Below, piece after piece: positions 11,200-23,700 of a stretch of DNA of 64,000 bases. The notes under the pieces were generated by a model, which worked only from the letters and a program-made list of their open reading frames with translations, was not told the DNA's origin and did no database searches. Position 1 is the stretch's first letter. Every line of letters begins with the position of its first letter. This DNA comes from Sansalvadorimonas sp965221135 (GTDB lineage Bacteria; Pseudomonadota; Gammaproteobacteria; Pseudomonadales; Endozoicomonadaceae), in NCBI GenBank assembly GCA_965221135.1, contig CBDCRZ010000133.1:1-64000 (forward strand), given 5' to 3'. The position numbers and the translations under genes were made by a program.

Positions 11200-11397
11200 G
11201 GTAACCTTTCTACCAACCACCTGAACGCCACCATTTCAGGCAATGATTTTTCCTGTCCGTTTATGCTTTTGGAGGATCATGGTCGGTATATGAGGCGGTT
11301 TGCTGATTGTGTATTCCCTTCTCTTTTTGGCCTGTGCCGTCTTGCCATATATCCCGCCATTGCCTTTACTGCACAGCCTCAACGAACGGGCAAGAGG
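11200..11397 (-). repeat. IS66 right-end remnant, array spacer (3)
   Basis: Standard spacer. It contains the stop codon of the interrupted unit 3 (11201-11203) and precedes unit 4. It lies only 122 bp from the right end of the full IS66 copy, so two inverted copies of the same IS end sit close together here. Confidence 0.85.
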
Positions 11398-14107
11398 ATG
11401 AGATTTACCATGAATATTGGTGCTCACTTTTGCAGGAGAGAATTGTTTTTTATTTGGTTAATGCTACCGCTGTCAGGGGGCGTGATAGAGAAATGCGCAG
11501 CAGCAGATAAAGATACAAAGAAAAGCTGGGCGGCAATTGTAAAGCCTTTACCTGCTTCCCTGTATCCCGGTCGTACCGGTGTCCGGCCACATGCCTCTCC
11601 TGTTCCTGAATCATCAATGCTTCAGTGGCCGCCTGTATTGACCACATCAAAGACCCATGCCGAAGTCCCTTCACGACAACAGGAATCGTCTGAGGCTACA
11701 GTTCGAACACATCCAAAAATAAGCCCAGACAGAAAGAGACAATATTACCGCAACCCTTCCGCCGAGCGTTTCGATCAACAGATAGAAGCACTGGCAAACG
11801 AAGTGAATCGACTCAAAAAGCAACTTCACGGGACACATCGGGAGAGCCATAAAACCACGCTTTTAGATCTTGCATTCCAGATAACAAAAAGAGATCCGCA
11901 CCCGCTTAGAGCCAGTCCCAAAGCTCTTGCTCTTTTGGCAAATGCGTTTTCAAAAGTAGCAAAATATCAAGAAGGCGCCACAGCGTTAGACTGGATAATG
12001 AAAGCCGTGATCCACCGCAGTCAAAAACAGCAGCTAACCAAACAGTGCGGATTTAAAGCCCAAACGCTGGCCATGGTGCTCAATAGCCTGAGTCAGGTGG
12101 CGGGTGACAAAGCCGACACGACCCGGAAGGCGCTGGCCAAAGAGGTGGGGAGGCGTGCCCTTGCCGGAGACCTTAAGTGCTGGATAGCGCAAGATCTGGC
12201 CATGGTGACCAATGGCCTGAGGCAGGTGGAGGGGGACGACGCCGACACGACCCGGAAGGCGCTGGCCAAAGAAGTGGGGAGGCGTGCCCTTGCCGGAGAC
12301 CTTAAGTGCTGGATAGCGCAACATCTGGCCATGCTGACCAATGGCCTGAGTCAGGTGGCGGGGGACGACGCCGACACGACCCGGAAGGCGCTGGCCAAAG
12401 AGGTGGGAAGGCGTGATTTGACTGACCCCAGGGAGTGGTCGGCCCAGCCTCTGGCCATGGTGACCAATGGCCTGAGCCAGGTGGCGGGGGACGACGCCGG
12501 CACGACCCGGAAGGCGCTGGCCAAAGAGGTGGGAAGCCGTGATTTGACCGACACCAAAGAGTGGTCGGCCCAGCCTCTGGCCATGGTGACCAATGGCCTG
12601 AGCCAGGTGACGGGTGACGGGTGACGACGCCGACACGACCCGGAAGGCGCTGGCCAAAGAAGTGGGGAGGCGTGATTTGACTGACCCCAGGGAGTGGTCG
12701 GCCCAGCCTCTGGCCATGGTGACCAATGGCCTGAGCCAGGTGACGGGGGACGACGCCGACACGACCCGGAAGGCGCTGGCCAAAGAAGTCGGGAGGCGTG
12801 GCCTTGCCGGAGACCTTAAGTGCTGGATAGCGCAAGATCTGGCCATGGTGACCAATGGCCTGAGTCAAGTGACGGGGGACGGCGCCGACACGACCCGGAA
12901 GGCGCTGGCCAAAGAGGTGGGGAGCCGTGCCCTTGCCGGAGGCCTTAAGGGCTTGATAGCGCAAGAGCTGGCCATGGTGACCAATGGCCTGAGCCAGGTG
13001 ACGGGGGACGACGCCGACACGACCCGGAAGGCGCTGGCCAAAGAGGTGGGAAGCCGTGATTTGACCGACACCAAAGAGTGGTCGGCCCAGCATCTGGCCA
13101 TGGTGACCAATGGCCTGAGCCAGATGGCGGGGGACGACGCCGACACGACCCGGAAGGCGCTGGCCAAGGAGGTGGGAAGCCGTGATTTGACTGACACCAG
13201 TGAGTGGTCGGCCCTGCATCTGGCAGTGGTGGCCAGTGGGATGTCTCATTGCTCACACGTCATAGGGGAGGATGTTGTTCAAGCTTCGATTCAAGCCATT
13301 TTGAACATATCGCCGACTGAACAGGGTATCATTATGGCCCTTGACGCTTTGTGCCGTTTATCTCTGTCAGACGACCAGCTGAAGCTTGGCTATTTCCTGG
13401 TTAAACGTCTTTGTGATATGACTGGTTTTATTGACACAGGCGGCCTTCTACAGCATAGCGTCGGCGATCTCTTATGGAACCTTGCCGTTCTGGATTTATG
13501 TGCAAAACAAAATCCGCTCGTCAAGGATGATCCTGATACACCCCGTTTCGATATCTTTGTTAAGCCGCTAATGGATAGGGAAAATATCAGGGACATTCTT
13601 TCACATCACTGGCAAGACAGATTTTCATATATTTACTGGGCAGGCATTTCTAACTTGGAAATTGATGTGTCTCCTGCTCTTTCTGCTCCTGAAAAAAAGG
13701 TGAAAGTCTCAGCATCACAAAACAGAGTGTTCCAGGCTGTTAAAAATGCTTTGCCAAACCAAAATATTGCTATGGAAGTGAATATTGAAGGGTTCCCCGT
13801 TGATATTCTGGTGGGCAAAACCTTGTGTATAGAGGTCGATGGCCCCCATCATTATATTCAGGATGACATAATGGAAAACGATGAGCTTCTTCTTGCAAAA
13901 GAATCTGGAAAAAGAAGAGCGCGAGACCGTTTGATAGATCACATACTCAAAAGCCTGGGGTTTGAGGTGCTACGTATTTCCTATGTTGAGACTGACTCGG
14001 TCGCAGGCCTTGGAACGTTTGTTGATCGGGTGATAAATGCAATGGGCGAACAAGAAATGAGTCGCCAGTATGAAGGCCTGAGAGTGAATGACTTGCCAGC
14101 CTGGTAA
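11398..14107 (+). pseudogene. RAP/OPR-like repeat protein, unit 4, frameshifted
   Basis: About 9 repeats, then the capping and RAP domains. The frame is broken near 12610 by an extra copy of the 7-bp unit GTGACGG (three in a row instead of two), which looks like replication slippage. The two open parts are 11398-12624 and 12614-14107. Divergent repeats occur (SRALAGGLKGLIAQ at about 12927), shared with unit 8, so these two units are close relatives or have exchanged sequence. Confidence 0.75.
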
Positions 14108-14300
14108 CCTTTCTACCAACCACCTGAACGCCACCATTTCAGGCAATGATTTTTCCTGTCCGGTTATGCTTTTGGAGGATCATGGTCTGTGTATGAGGCG
14201 GTTTGCTGATTGTGTATTCCCTTCTCTTTTTGGCCTGTGCCGTCTTGCCATATATCCCGCCATTGCCTTTACTGCACAGCCTCAACGAACGGGCAAGAGG
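14104..14300 (-). repeat. IS66 right-end remnant, array spacer (4)
   Basis: Standard ~197 bp spacer. One substitution pair (GGTCTGTGTATGAG) replaces the usual GGTCGGTATATGAG, altering the mini-ORF after the GGAGG site but keeping the in-frame ATG. Confidence 0.85.
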
Positions 14301-17151
14301 ATGAGATTGACCGTGAATATTGGTGCTCACTTTTGCAGAAGAGAATTGTTTTTTATTTGGTTAATGCTACCGCTGTCAGGGGCCGTGATAGAGAAATGCG
14401 CAGCAGCAGATAAAGATACGAAGAAAAGCTGGGCGGCAATTGTAAAGCCTTTACCTGCTTCCCTGTATCCCGGTCGTACCGGTGTCCGGCCACATGCCTC
14501 TCCTGTTCCTGAATCATCAATGCTTCAGTGGCCGCCTGTATTGACCACATCAAAGACCCATGCCGAAGTCCCTTCACGACAACAGGAATCGTCTGAGGCT
14601 ACAGTTCGAACACATCCACAAAGAAGACCAGACAGAAAGAGACAATATTACCGCAACCCTTCCGCCGAGCGTTTCGATCAACAGATAGAAGCACTGGCAA
14701 ACGAAGTGAATCGACTCAAAAAGCAACTTCACGGGCCACATCGGGAGAGCCATAAAACCGCGCTTTTAGATCTTGCATTCCAGATGACAGAAAGAGATCC
14801 GCACCCGCTTCGAGCCAGTCCCAGAGCCCTTGCTCTTTTGGCAAATGCGTTTTCAAAATTAGCAAAATATCAAGAAGGCGCCACAGCGTTAGACTGGATA
14901 ATGAAAGCCGTGATCCACCGCAGTCAAAAACAGCAGCTAACCAAACAGTGCGGATTTAAAGCCCAAACGCTGGCCATGGTGCTCAATAGCTTGAGTCAGG
15001 TCGCCGGTGACACGACCCGGAAGGCGCTGGCAAAGCCGACACGACCCGGAAGGCGCTGGCCAAAGAGGTGGGAAGCCGTGCCCTTGCCGGAGACCTTAAG
15101 TGCTGGATAGCGCAAGATCTGGCCATGGTGACCAATGGCCTGAGTCAGGTGGCGGGGGACGACGCCGACACGACCCGGAAGGCGCTGGCCAAAGAGGTGG
15201 GAAGGCGTGCCCTTGCCGGAGACCTTAAGTGCTGGATAGCGCAACATCTGGCCTTGGTGACCAATGGCCTGAGTCAGGTGGCGGGGGACGACGCTAACAC
15301 GACCCGGAAGGCGCTGGCCAAAGAAGTGGGAAGCCGTTATTTGACCGACACCAAAGAGTGGTCGGCCCAGCATCTGGCCATGGTGACCAATGGCCTGAGC
15401 CAGGTGACGGGGGACGACGCCGACACGACCCGGAAGGCGCTGGTCAAAGAGGTGGGAAGCCGTGATTTGACCGACACCAAAGAGTGGTCGGCCCAGCCTC
15501 TGGCCATGGTGACCAATGGCCTGAGGCAGGTGGGGGGGGACGACGCCGACACGACCCGGAAGGCGCTGGCCAAAGAGGTGGGAAGCCGTGATTTGACCGA
15601 CACCAAAGAGTGGTCGGCCCAGCATCTGGCCATGGTGGCCAATGGCCTGAGCCCGGTGACGGGGGACGACGCCGACACGACCCGGAAGGCGCTGGCCAAA
15701 GAGGTGGGGAGGCGTGCCCTTGCCGGAGACCTTAAGTGCTGGATAGCGCAAGAGCTGGCCATGGTGACCAATGGCCTGAGTCAGGTGGCGGGGGACGACG
15801 CCGACACGCCCCGGAAGGCGCTGGCCAAAGAAGTGGGGAGGCGTGCCCTTGCCGGAGACCTTAAGTGTTGGATAGCGCAAGATCTGGCCATGGTGACCAA
15901 TGGCCTGAGTCAGGTGACGGGTGACGACGCCGACACGACCCGGAAGGCGCTGGCCAAAGAAGTGGGGAGGCGTGCCCTTGCCGGAGACCTTAAGTGCTGG
16001 ATAGCGCAACATCTGGCCTTGGTGACCAATGGCCTGAGTCAGGTGGCGGGGGACGACGCCGACACGACCCGGAAGGCGCTGGCCAAAGAAGTGGGAAGCC
16101 GTTATTTGACCGACACCAAAGAGTGGTCGGCCCAGCATCTGGCCATGGTGACCAATGGCCTGAGCCAGGTGGCGGGGGACGACGCCGACACGACCCGGAA
16201 GGCGCTGGCCAAAGAGGTGGGAAGCCGTGATTTGACCGACACCAAAGAGTGGTCGGCCCAGCTCTGGCCATGGTGGCCAGTGGGATGTCTCATTGCTCAC
16301 ACGTCATAGGGGAGGATGTTGTTCAAGCTTCGATTCAAGCCATTATGAACATATCGCCGACTGAACAGGATATCATTATGGCCCTTGACGCTTTGTGCCG
16401 TTTATCTCTGTCAGACGACCAGCTGAAGCTTGGCTATTTCCTGGTTAAACGTCTTTGTGATATGACTGGTTTTATTGACACAGGCGGCCCTCTACAGCAT
16501 AACGTCGGCGACTTCTTATGGAACCTGGCCGTTCTGGATTTATGTGCAAAACAAAATCCGCTCGTCAAGGATGATCCTGATACACCCCGTTTCGATATCT
16601 TTGTTAAGCCGCTAATGGATAGGGAAAATATCAGGGACCTTCTTTCACATCACTGGCAAGACAGATTTGCATATATTTACTGGGCAGGCATTTCTAACTT
16701 GGAAATTGATGTGTCTCCTGCTCTTTCTGCTCCTGAAAAAAAGGTGAAAGTCTCAGCATCACAAAACAGAGTGTTCCAGGCTGTTAAAAATGCTTTGCCA
16801 AACCAAAATATTGTTATGGAAGTGAATATTGAAGGGTTCCCCGTTGATATTCTGGTGGGTAAAACCTTGTGTATAGAGGTCGATGGCCCCCATCATTATA
16901 TTCAGGATGACACAATGGAAAACGATGAGCTTCTTCTTGCAAAAGAATCTGGAAAAAGAAGAGCGCGAGACCCTTTGATAGATCACATACTCAAAGGCCT
17001 GGGGTTTGAGGTGCTACGTATTTCCTATGTTGAGACTGACTCGGTCGCAGGCCTTGGAACGTTTGTTGATCGGGTGATAAATGCAATGGACGAACAAGAA
17101 ATGAGTCGCCAGTATGAAGGCCTGAGAGTGAATGACTTGCCAGCCTGGTAA
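14301..17151 (+). pseudogene. RAP/OPR-like repeat protein, unit 5, two frameshifts
   Basis: About 10 repeats. A 20-bp insertion at about 15011 (a partial copy of the CACGACCCGGAAGGCGCTGG block) breaks the first repeat. A 1-bp deletion near 16260 (CCCAGCTCTGG instead of CCCAGCATCTGG) breaks the junction with the capping repeat. Two repeats have LALV instead of LAMV, and two have SRYLTDTKEW; these four occur as a repeated pair (15205-15372 and 15976-16143), showing block duplication of about 770 bp within the gene. The RAP domain at the 3' end is intact in sequence. Confidence 0.75.
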
Positions 17152-17344
17152 CCTTTCTACCAACCACCTGAACGCCACCATTTCAGGCAATGATTTTTCC
17201 TGTCCGGTTATGCTTTTGGAGGACCATGGTCGGTATATGAGGCGGTTTGCTGATTGTGTATTCCCTTCTCTTTTTGGCCTGTACCGTCTTGCCATATATC
17301 CCGCCATTGCCTTTACTGCACAGCCTCAACGAACGGGCAACAGG
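17148..17344 (-). repeat. IS66 right-end remnant, array spacer (5)
   Basis: Standard spacer with GGACCATGG instead of GGATCATGG after the GGAGG site. It carries the stop codon of unit 5. Confidence 0.85.
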
Positions 17345-20300
17345 ATGAGATTTACCGTGAATATTGGTGCTCACTTTTGCGGGAGAGAATTGTTTTTTAT
17401 TTGGTTAATGCTACCGCTGTCAGGGGGCGTGATAGAGAAATGCGCAGCAGCAGATAAAGATACAAAGAAAAGCTGGGCGGCAATTGTAAAGCCTTTACCT
17501 GCTTCCCTGTATCCCGGTCGTACCTGTGTCCGGCCACATGCCTCTCCTGTTCCTGAATCATCAATGCTTCAGTGGCCGCCTGTATTGACCACATCAAAGA
17601 CCCATGCCGAAGTCCCTTCACGACAACAGGAATCGTCTGAGGCTACAGTTCGAACACATCCAAAAAGAAGCCCAGACAGAAAGAGACAATATTACCGCAA
17701 CCCTTCCGCCGAGCGTTTCGATCAACAGATAGAAGCACTGGCAAACGAAGTGAATCGACTCAAAAAGCAACTTCACGGGCCACATCGGGAGAGCCATAAA
17801 ACCGCGCTTTTAGATCTTGCATTCCAGATGACAGAAAGAGAGCCGCACCCGCTTCGAGCCAGTCCCAAAGCCCTTGCTCTTTTGGCAAATGCGTTTTCAA
17901 AATTAGCAAAATATCAAGAAGGCGCAACAGCGTTAGACTGGATCATGAAAGCCGTGATCCACCGCAGTCAAAAACAGCAGCTAACCAAACAGTGCGGATT
18001 TAAAGCCCAAACGCTGGCCATGGTGCTCAATAGCCTGAGTCAGGTCGCCGGTGACAAAGCCGACACGACCCGGAAGGCGCTGGTCAAAGAGGTGGGGAGG
18101 CGTGATTTGACCGACACCAAAGAGTGGTCGGCCCAGCCTCTGGCCATGGTGACCAATGGCCTGAGCCCGGTGACGGGGGACGACGCCGACACGACCCGGA
18201 AGGCGCTGGCCAAAGAAGTGGGGAGGCGTGCCCTTGCCGGAGACCTTAAGTGCTGGATAGCGCAAGAGCTGGCCATGGTGACCAATGGCCTGAGTCAGCT
18301 GGCGGGTGACGACGCAGACACGACCCGGAAGGCGCTGGCCAAAGAGGTGGGAAGCCGTGATCTGACCGACACCAAAGAGTGGTCGGCCCAGCCTCTGGCC
18401 ATGGTGACCAATGGCCTGAGGCAGGTGACCAATGGCCTGAGGCAGGTGACGGGGGACGACGCCGACACGACCCGGAAGGCGCTGGCCAAAGAGGTGGGGA
18501 GGCGTGCCCTTGCCGGAGACCTTAAGTGCTGGATAGCGCAACATCTGGCCATGGTGACCAATGGCCTGAGTCAGGTGGCGGGGGACGACGCCGACACGAC
18601 CCGGAAGGCGCTGGCCAAAGAGGTGGGGAGGCGTGATTTGACTGACCACTGGGAGTGGTCGGCCCAGCATCTGGCCATGGTGACCAATGGCCTGAGCCCG
18701 GTGACGGGGGACGACGCCGACACGACCCGGAAGGCGCTGGCCAAAGAAGTGGGAAGCCGTGATTTGACCAACACCAAAGAGTGGTCGACCCAGCATCTGG
18801 CCATGGTGACCAATGGCCTGAGCCAGGTGACGGGGGACGACGCCGACACGACCCGGAAGGCGCTGGCCAAAGAGGTGGGGAGGCGTGATTTGACTGACCC
18901 CGGGGAGTGGTCGGCCCAGCCTCTGGCCATGGTGACCAATGGCCTGAGTCAGGTGACGGGGGACGACGCCGACACGACCCGGAAGGCGCTGGCCAAAGAG
19001 ATGGGGAGGCGTGATTTGACTGACACCAATGAGTGGTCGGCCCAGCCTCTTGCCATGGTGACCAATGGCCTGAGGCAGGTGGAAGGGGACGACGCCGACA
19101 CGACCCGGAAGGCGCTGGCCAAAGAAGTGGGGAGGCGTGCCCTTGCCGGAGACCTTAAGTGCTGGATAGCGCAAGATCTGGCCATGGTGACCAATGGCCT
19201 GAGTCAGGTGGAGGGGGACGACGCCGACACGACCCGGAAGGCGCTGACCAAAGAGGTAGGGAGGCGTGATTTGACTGACCCCAGGGAGTGGTCGGCCCAG
19301 CATCTGGCCATGGTGACCAATGGCCTGAGGCAGGTGGAGGGGGACGACGCCGACACAACCCGGAAGGCGCTGGCCAAAGAAGTCGGGAGGCGTGGCCTTG
19401 CCGGAGACCTTAAGTGCTGGATAGCGCAAGATCTGGCCATGGTGACCAATGGCCTGAACCAGGTGACGGGGGACGACGCCGACACGACCCGGAAGGCGCT
19501 GGCCAAAGAGGTGGGAAGCCGTGATTTGACCGACACCAAAGAGTGGTCGGCCCAGCATCTGGCCATGGTGACCAATGGCCTGAGTCAGGTGACGGGGGAC
19601 GACGCCGACACGACCCGGAAGGCGCTGGTCAAAGAGGTGGGAAGCCGTGATTTGACTGACACCAGGGAGTGGTCGGCCCAGCCTCTGACCATGGTGGCCA
19701 GTGGGATGTCTCATTGCTCACACGTCATAGGGGAGGATGTTGTTCAAGCTTCGATTCAAGCCATTATGAACATATCGCCGACTGAACAGGAGATCATTAT
19801 GGCCCTTTACGCTTTGTGCCGTTTATCTCTGTCAGACGACCAGCTGAAGCTTGGCTATTTCCTGGTTAAACGTCTTTGTGATATGACTGGTTTTATTGAC
19901 ACAGGCGGCCCTCTACAGCAGAGCGTCGGCGACTTCTTATGGAACCTGGCCGTTCTGGATTTATGTGCAAAACAAAATCCGCTCGTCAAGGATGATCCTG
20001 ATACACCCCGTTTCGATATCTTTGTTAAGCCGCTAATGGATAGGGAAAATATCAGGGACCTTCTTTCACATCACTGGCAAGACAGATTTGCATATATTTA
20101 CTGGGCAGGCATTTCTAACGTGGAAATTGATGTGTCTCCTGCTCTTTCTGCTCCTGAAAAAAAGGTGAAAGTCTCAGCATTACAAAACAGAGTGTTCCAG
20201 GCTGTTAAAAATGCTTTGCCAAACCAAAATATTGTTATGGAAGTGAATATTGAAGGGTTCCCAGTTGATATTCTGGTGGGTAAAACCTTGTGTATAGAGG

Positions 20301-20566
20301 TCGATGGCCCCCATCATTATATTCAGGATGACACAATGGAAAACGATGAGCTTCTTCTTGCAAAAGAATCTGGAAAAAGAAGAGCGCGAGACCGTTTGAT
20401 AGATCACATACTCAAAAGCCTGGGGTTTGAGGTGCTACGTATTTCCTATGTTGAGACTGGCTCGGTCGCAGGCCTTGGAACGTTTGTTGATCGGGTGATA
20501 AATGCAATGGACGAACAAGATAGGCAGTATGAAGGCCTGAGAGTGAATGACTTGCCAGCCTGGTAA
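17345..20566 (+). CDS. RAP-domain protein with 13 helical repeats, unit 6
   Basis: Intact, 1073 aa from the start chosen here (in-frame alternative 108 bp upstream). Signal peptide and linker as in unit 1. The 13 repeats are the most varied in the array: residues after NGL are SP, SQ, RQ or NQ; the position before the Gly is T, A or E; the residue after AQ is H, P, D or E. One repeat has the same VTNGLRQ micro-duplication (18411-18450) seen in unit 1, arising independently because the residues differ. The RAP domain lies at ~972-1036. The C-terminal tail lacks two residues (EQDRQYEG). RNA-binding and effector roles are inferred. Confidence 0.8.
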   Translation: MRFTVNIGAHFCGRELFFIWLMLPLSGGVIEKCAAADKDTKKSWAAIVKPLPASLYPGRTCVRPHASPVPESSMLQWPPVLTTSKTHAEVPSRQQESSEATVRTHPKRSPDRKRQYYRNPSAERFDQQIEALANEVNRLKKQLHGPHRESHKTALLDLAFQMTEREPHPLRASPKALALLANAFSKLAKYQEGATALDWIMKAVIHRSQKQQLTKQCGFKAQTLAMVLNSLSQVAGDKADTTRKALVKEVGRRDLTDTKEWSAQPLAMVTNGLSPVTGDDADTTRKALAKEVGRRALAGDLKCWIAQELAMVTNGLSQLAGDDADTTRKALAKEVGSRDLTDTKEWSAQPLAMVTNGLRQVTNGLRQVTGDDADTTRKALAKEVGRRALAGDLKCWIAQHLAMVTNGLSQVAGDDADTTRKALAKEVGRRDLTDHWEWSAQHLAMVTNGLSPVTGDDADTTRKALAKEVGSRDLTNTKEWSTQHLAMVTNGLSQVTGDDADTTRKALAKEVGRRDLTDPGEWSAQPLAMVTNGLSQVTGDDADTTRKALAKEMGRRDLTDTNEWSAQPLAMVTNGLRQVEGDDADTTRKALAKEVGRRALAGDLKCWIAQDLAMVTNGLSQVEGDDADTTRKALTKEVGRRDLTDPREWSAQHLAMVTNGLRQVEGDDADTTRKALAKEVGRRGLAGDLKCWIAQDLAMVTNGLNQVTGDDADTTRKALAKEVGSRDLTDTKEWSAQHLAMVTNGLSQVTGDDADTTRKALVKEVGSRDLTDTREWSAQPLTMVASGMSHCSHVIGEDVVQASIQAIMNISPTEQEIIMALYALCRLSLSDDQLKLGYFLVKRLCDMTGFIDTGGPLQQSVGDFLWNLAVLDLCAKQNPLVKDDPDTPRFDIFVKPLMDRENIRDLLSHHWQDRFAYIYWAGISNVEIDVSPALSAPEKKVKVSALQNRVFQAVKNALPNQNIVMEVNIEGFPVDILVGKTLCIEVDGPHHYIQDDTMENDELLLAKESGKRRARDRLIDHILKSLGFEVLRISYVETGSVAGLGTFVDRVINAMDEQDRQYEGLRVNDLPAW

Positions 20567-20759
20567 CCTTTCTACCAACCACCTGAACGCCACCATTTCA
20601 GGCAATGATTTTTCCTGTCCGGTTATGCTTTTGGAGGATCATGGTCGGTATATGAGGCGGTTTGCTGATTGTGTATTCCCTTCTCTTTTTGGCCTGTGCC
20701 GTCTTGCCATATATCCCGCCATTGCCTTTACTGCACAGCCTCAACGAACGGGCAAGAGG
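20563..20759 (-). repeat. IS66 right-end remnant, array spacer (6)
   Basis: Standard spacer. It provides the stop codon of unit 6 and the upstream region of unit 7. Confidence 0.85.
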
Positions 20760-23700
20760 ATGAGATTTACCGTGAATATTGGTGCTCACTTTTGCAGGAG
20801 AGAATTGTTTTTTATTTGGTTAATGCTACCGCTGTCAGGGGGCGTGATAGAGAAATGCGCAGCAGCAGATAAAGATACAAAGAAAAGCTGGGCGGCAATT
20901 GTAAAGCCTTTACCTGCTTCCCTGTATCCCGGTCGTACCGGTGTCCGGCCACATGCCTCTCCTGTTCCTGAATCATCAATGCTTCAGTGGCCGCCTGTAT
21001 TGACCACATCAAAGACCCATGCCGAAGTCCCTTCACGACAACAGGAGTCGTCTGAGGCTACAGTACGAACACATCCAAAAAGAAGACCAGACAGAAAGAT
21101 ACAATATTACCGCAACCCTTCCGCCGAGCGTTTCGATCAACAGATAGAAGCACTGGCAAACGAAGTGAATCGACACAAAAAGCAACTTCACGGGCCACAT
21201 CGGGAGAGTCATAAAACCGCGCTTTTAGATCTTGCATTCCAGATGACAGAAAGAGAGCCGCACCCGCTTCGAGCCAGTCCCAAAGCCCTTGCTCTTTTGG
21301 CAAATGCATTTTCAAAATTAGCAAAATATCAAGAAGGCGCCACAGCGTTAGACTGGATAATGAAAGCCGTGATCCACCGCAGTCAAAAGCAGCAGCTAAC
21401 CAAACAGTGCGGATTTAACGCCCAAAACCTGGCCATGGTGCTCAATAGCCTGAGTCAGGTGGCCGGTGACAAAGCCGACACGATCCGGAAGGCGCTGGCC
21501 AAAGAAGTGGGGAGCGTGCCCTTGCCGGAGATCTTAAGTGCTGGATAGCACAAGATCTGGCCATGGTGACCAGTGGCCTGAGGCAGGTGACGGGTGACGA
21601 CGCCGACACGCCCCGGAAGGCGCTGGCCAAAGAAGTGGGGAGGCGTGCCCTTGCCGGAGACCTTAAGTGCTGGATAGCGCAAGATCTGGCCATGGTGACC
21701 AATGGCCTGAGGCAGGTGGAGGGGGACGACGCCGACACGACCCGGAAGGCGCTGGCCAAAGAAGTGGGGAGGCGAGCCCTTGCCGGAGACCTTAAGTGCT
21801 GGATAGCGCAAGGTCTGGCCATGGTGACCAATGGCCTGAGTCCGGTGGCGGGTGACGACGCCGACACGGCCCGGAAGGCGCTGGCCAAAGAAGTGGGGAG
21901 GCGTGCCCTTGCCGAAGACCTTAAGTGCTGGATAGCGCAACATCTGGCCGTGGTGACCAATGGCCTGAGTCAGGTGGCGGGGGACGACGCCGACACGACC
22001 CGGAAGGCGCTGGCCAAAGAGGTGGGAAGCCGTGATTTGACCGACACCAAAGAGTGGTCGGCCCAGCATCTGGCCATGGTGACCAATGGCCTGAGCCAGG
22101 TGACGGGGGACGACGCCGACACGACCCGGAAGGCGCTGACCAAAGAGGTGGGAAGCCGTGATTTGACCGACACCAAAGAGTGGTCGGCCCAGCATCTGGC
22201 CATGGTGACCAACGGCCTGAGCCAGGTGACGGGGGACGACGCCGACACGACCCGGAAGGCGCTGGCCAAAGAAGTGGGGAGGCGCGCCCTTGCCGGAGAC
22301 CTTAAGTGCTGGATAGCGCAAGATCTGGCCATGGTGACCAATGGCCTGAGCCAGGTGACGGGGGACGACGCCGACACGACCCGGAAGGCGCTGGCCAAAG
22401 AAGTGAGGAGACGTGCCCTTGCCGGAGACCTTAAGTGCTGGATAGCGCAACATCTGGCCATGGTGATCAATGGCCTGAGGCAGGTGGCGGGGGACGACGC
22501 CGACACGACCCGGAAGGCGCTGGCCAAAGAAGTGGGGAGGCGTGCCCTTGCCGGAGACCTTAAGTGCTGGATAGCGCAACATCTGGCCATGATGACCAAT
22601 GGCCTGAGGCAGGTGGCTGGGGACGACGCCGACACGACCCGGAAGGCTCTGGCCAAAGAGGTGGGGAGGCGTGATTTGACTGACCCCAGGGAGTGGTCGG
22701 CCCAGCATCTGGCCATGGTGACCAATGGCCTGAGCCAGGTGACGGGGGACGACGCCGACCCGACCCGGAAGGCGCTGGCCAAAGAGGTGGGGAGGCGTGA
22801 TTTGACTGACCCCAGGGAGTGGTCGGCCCAGCCTCTGGCCATGGTGACCAATGGCCTGAGCCCGGTGGCGGGGGACGACGCCGACACGTCCCGGAAGGCG
22901 CTGGCCAAAGAGGTGGGAAGCCGTGATTTGACCGACACCAGTGAGTGGTCGGCCCAGCCTCTGGCCATGGTGGCCAGTGGGATGTCTCATTGCTCACACG
23001 TCATAGGGGAGGATGTTGTTCAAGCTTCGATTCAAGCCATTATGAACATATCGCCGACTGAACAGGATATCATTATGGCCCTTGACGCTTTGTGCCGTTT
23101 ATCTCTGTCAGACGACCAGCTGAAGCTTGGCTATTTCCTGGTTAAACGTCTTTGTGATATGACTGGTTTTATTGACACAGGCGGCCCTCTACAGCATAAC
23201 GTCGGCGAATTCTTATGGAACCTGGCCGTTCTGGATTTATGTGCAAAACAAAATCCGCTCGTCAAGGATGATCCTGATACACCCCGTTTCGATATCTTTG
23301 TTAAGCCGCTAATGGATAGGGAAAATATCACGGACCTTCTTTCACATCACTGGCAAGACAGATTTGCATATATTTACTGGGCAGGCATTTCTAACTTGGA
23401 AATTGATGTGTCTCCTGCTCTTTCTGCTCCTGAAAAAAAGGTGAAGGTCTCAGCATCACAAAACAGAGTGTTCCAGGCTGTTAAACATGCTTTGCCAAAC
23501 CAAAATATTGTTATGGAAGTGAATATTGAAGGGTTCCCAGTTGATATTCTGGTGGGTAAAACCTTGTGTATAGAGGTCGATGGCCCCCATCATTATATTC
23601 AGGATGACACAATGGAAAACGATGAGCTTCTTCTTGCAAAAGAATCTGGAAAAAGAAGAGCGCGAGACCGTTTGATAGATCACATACTCAAAAGCCTGGG

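Larger units (their letters stand above)
7143..11203 (+). pseudogene. RAP/OPR-like repeat protein, unit 3, multiply broken and split by IS66
   Basis: The shortest repeat domain of the array (6 repeats). Three lesions are visible. A 1-bp loss near 7184 (GAGAGGTTG for GAGAGAATTG) puts the signal peptide out of frame. A 32-bp deletion at about 8636 joins GTTCAAG directly to ACTGAACAGG and stops the frame at 8641. An IS66 insertion at 9310-11077 then separates the last ~35 codons, which resume at 11086. RAP-domain sequence is recognisable at 9114-9308. This unit is clearly non-functional. Confidence 0.85.

Noticed and set aside
12600..12630. Programmed frameshifting in RAP unit 4
   Set aside because: The lesion is an extra 7-bp copy, and other units have unrelated lesions at other places. 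No common slippery site exists.
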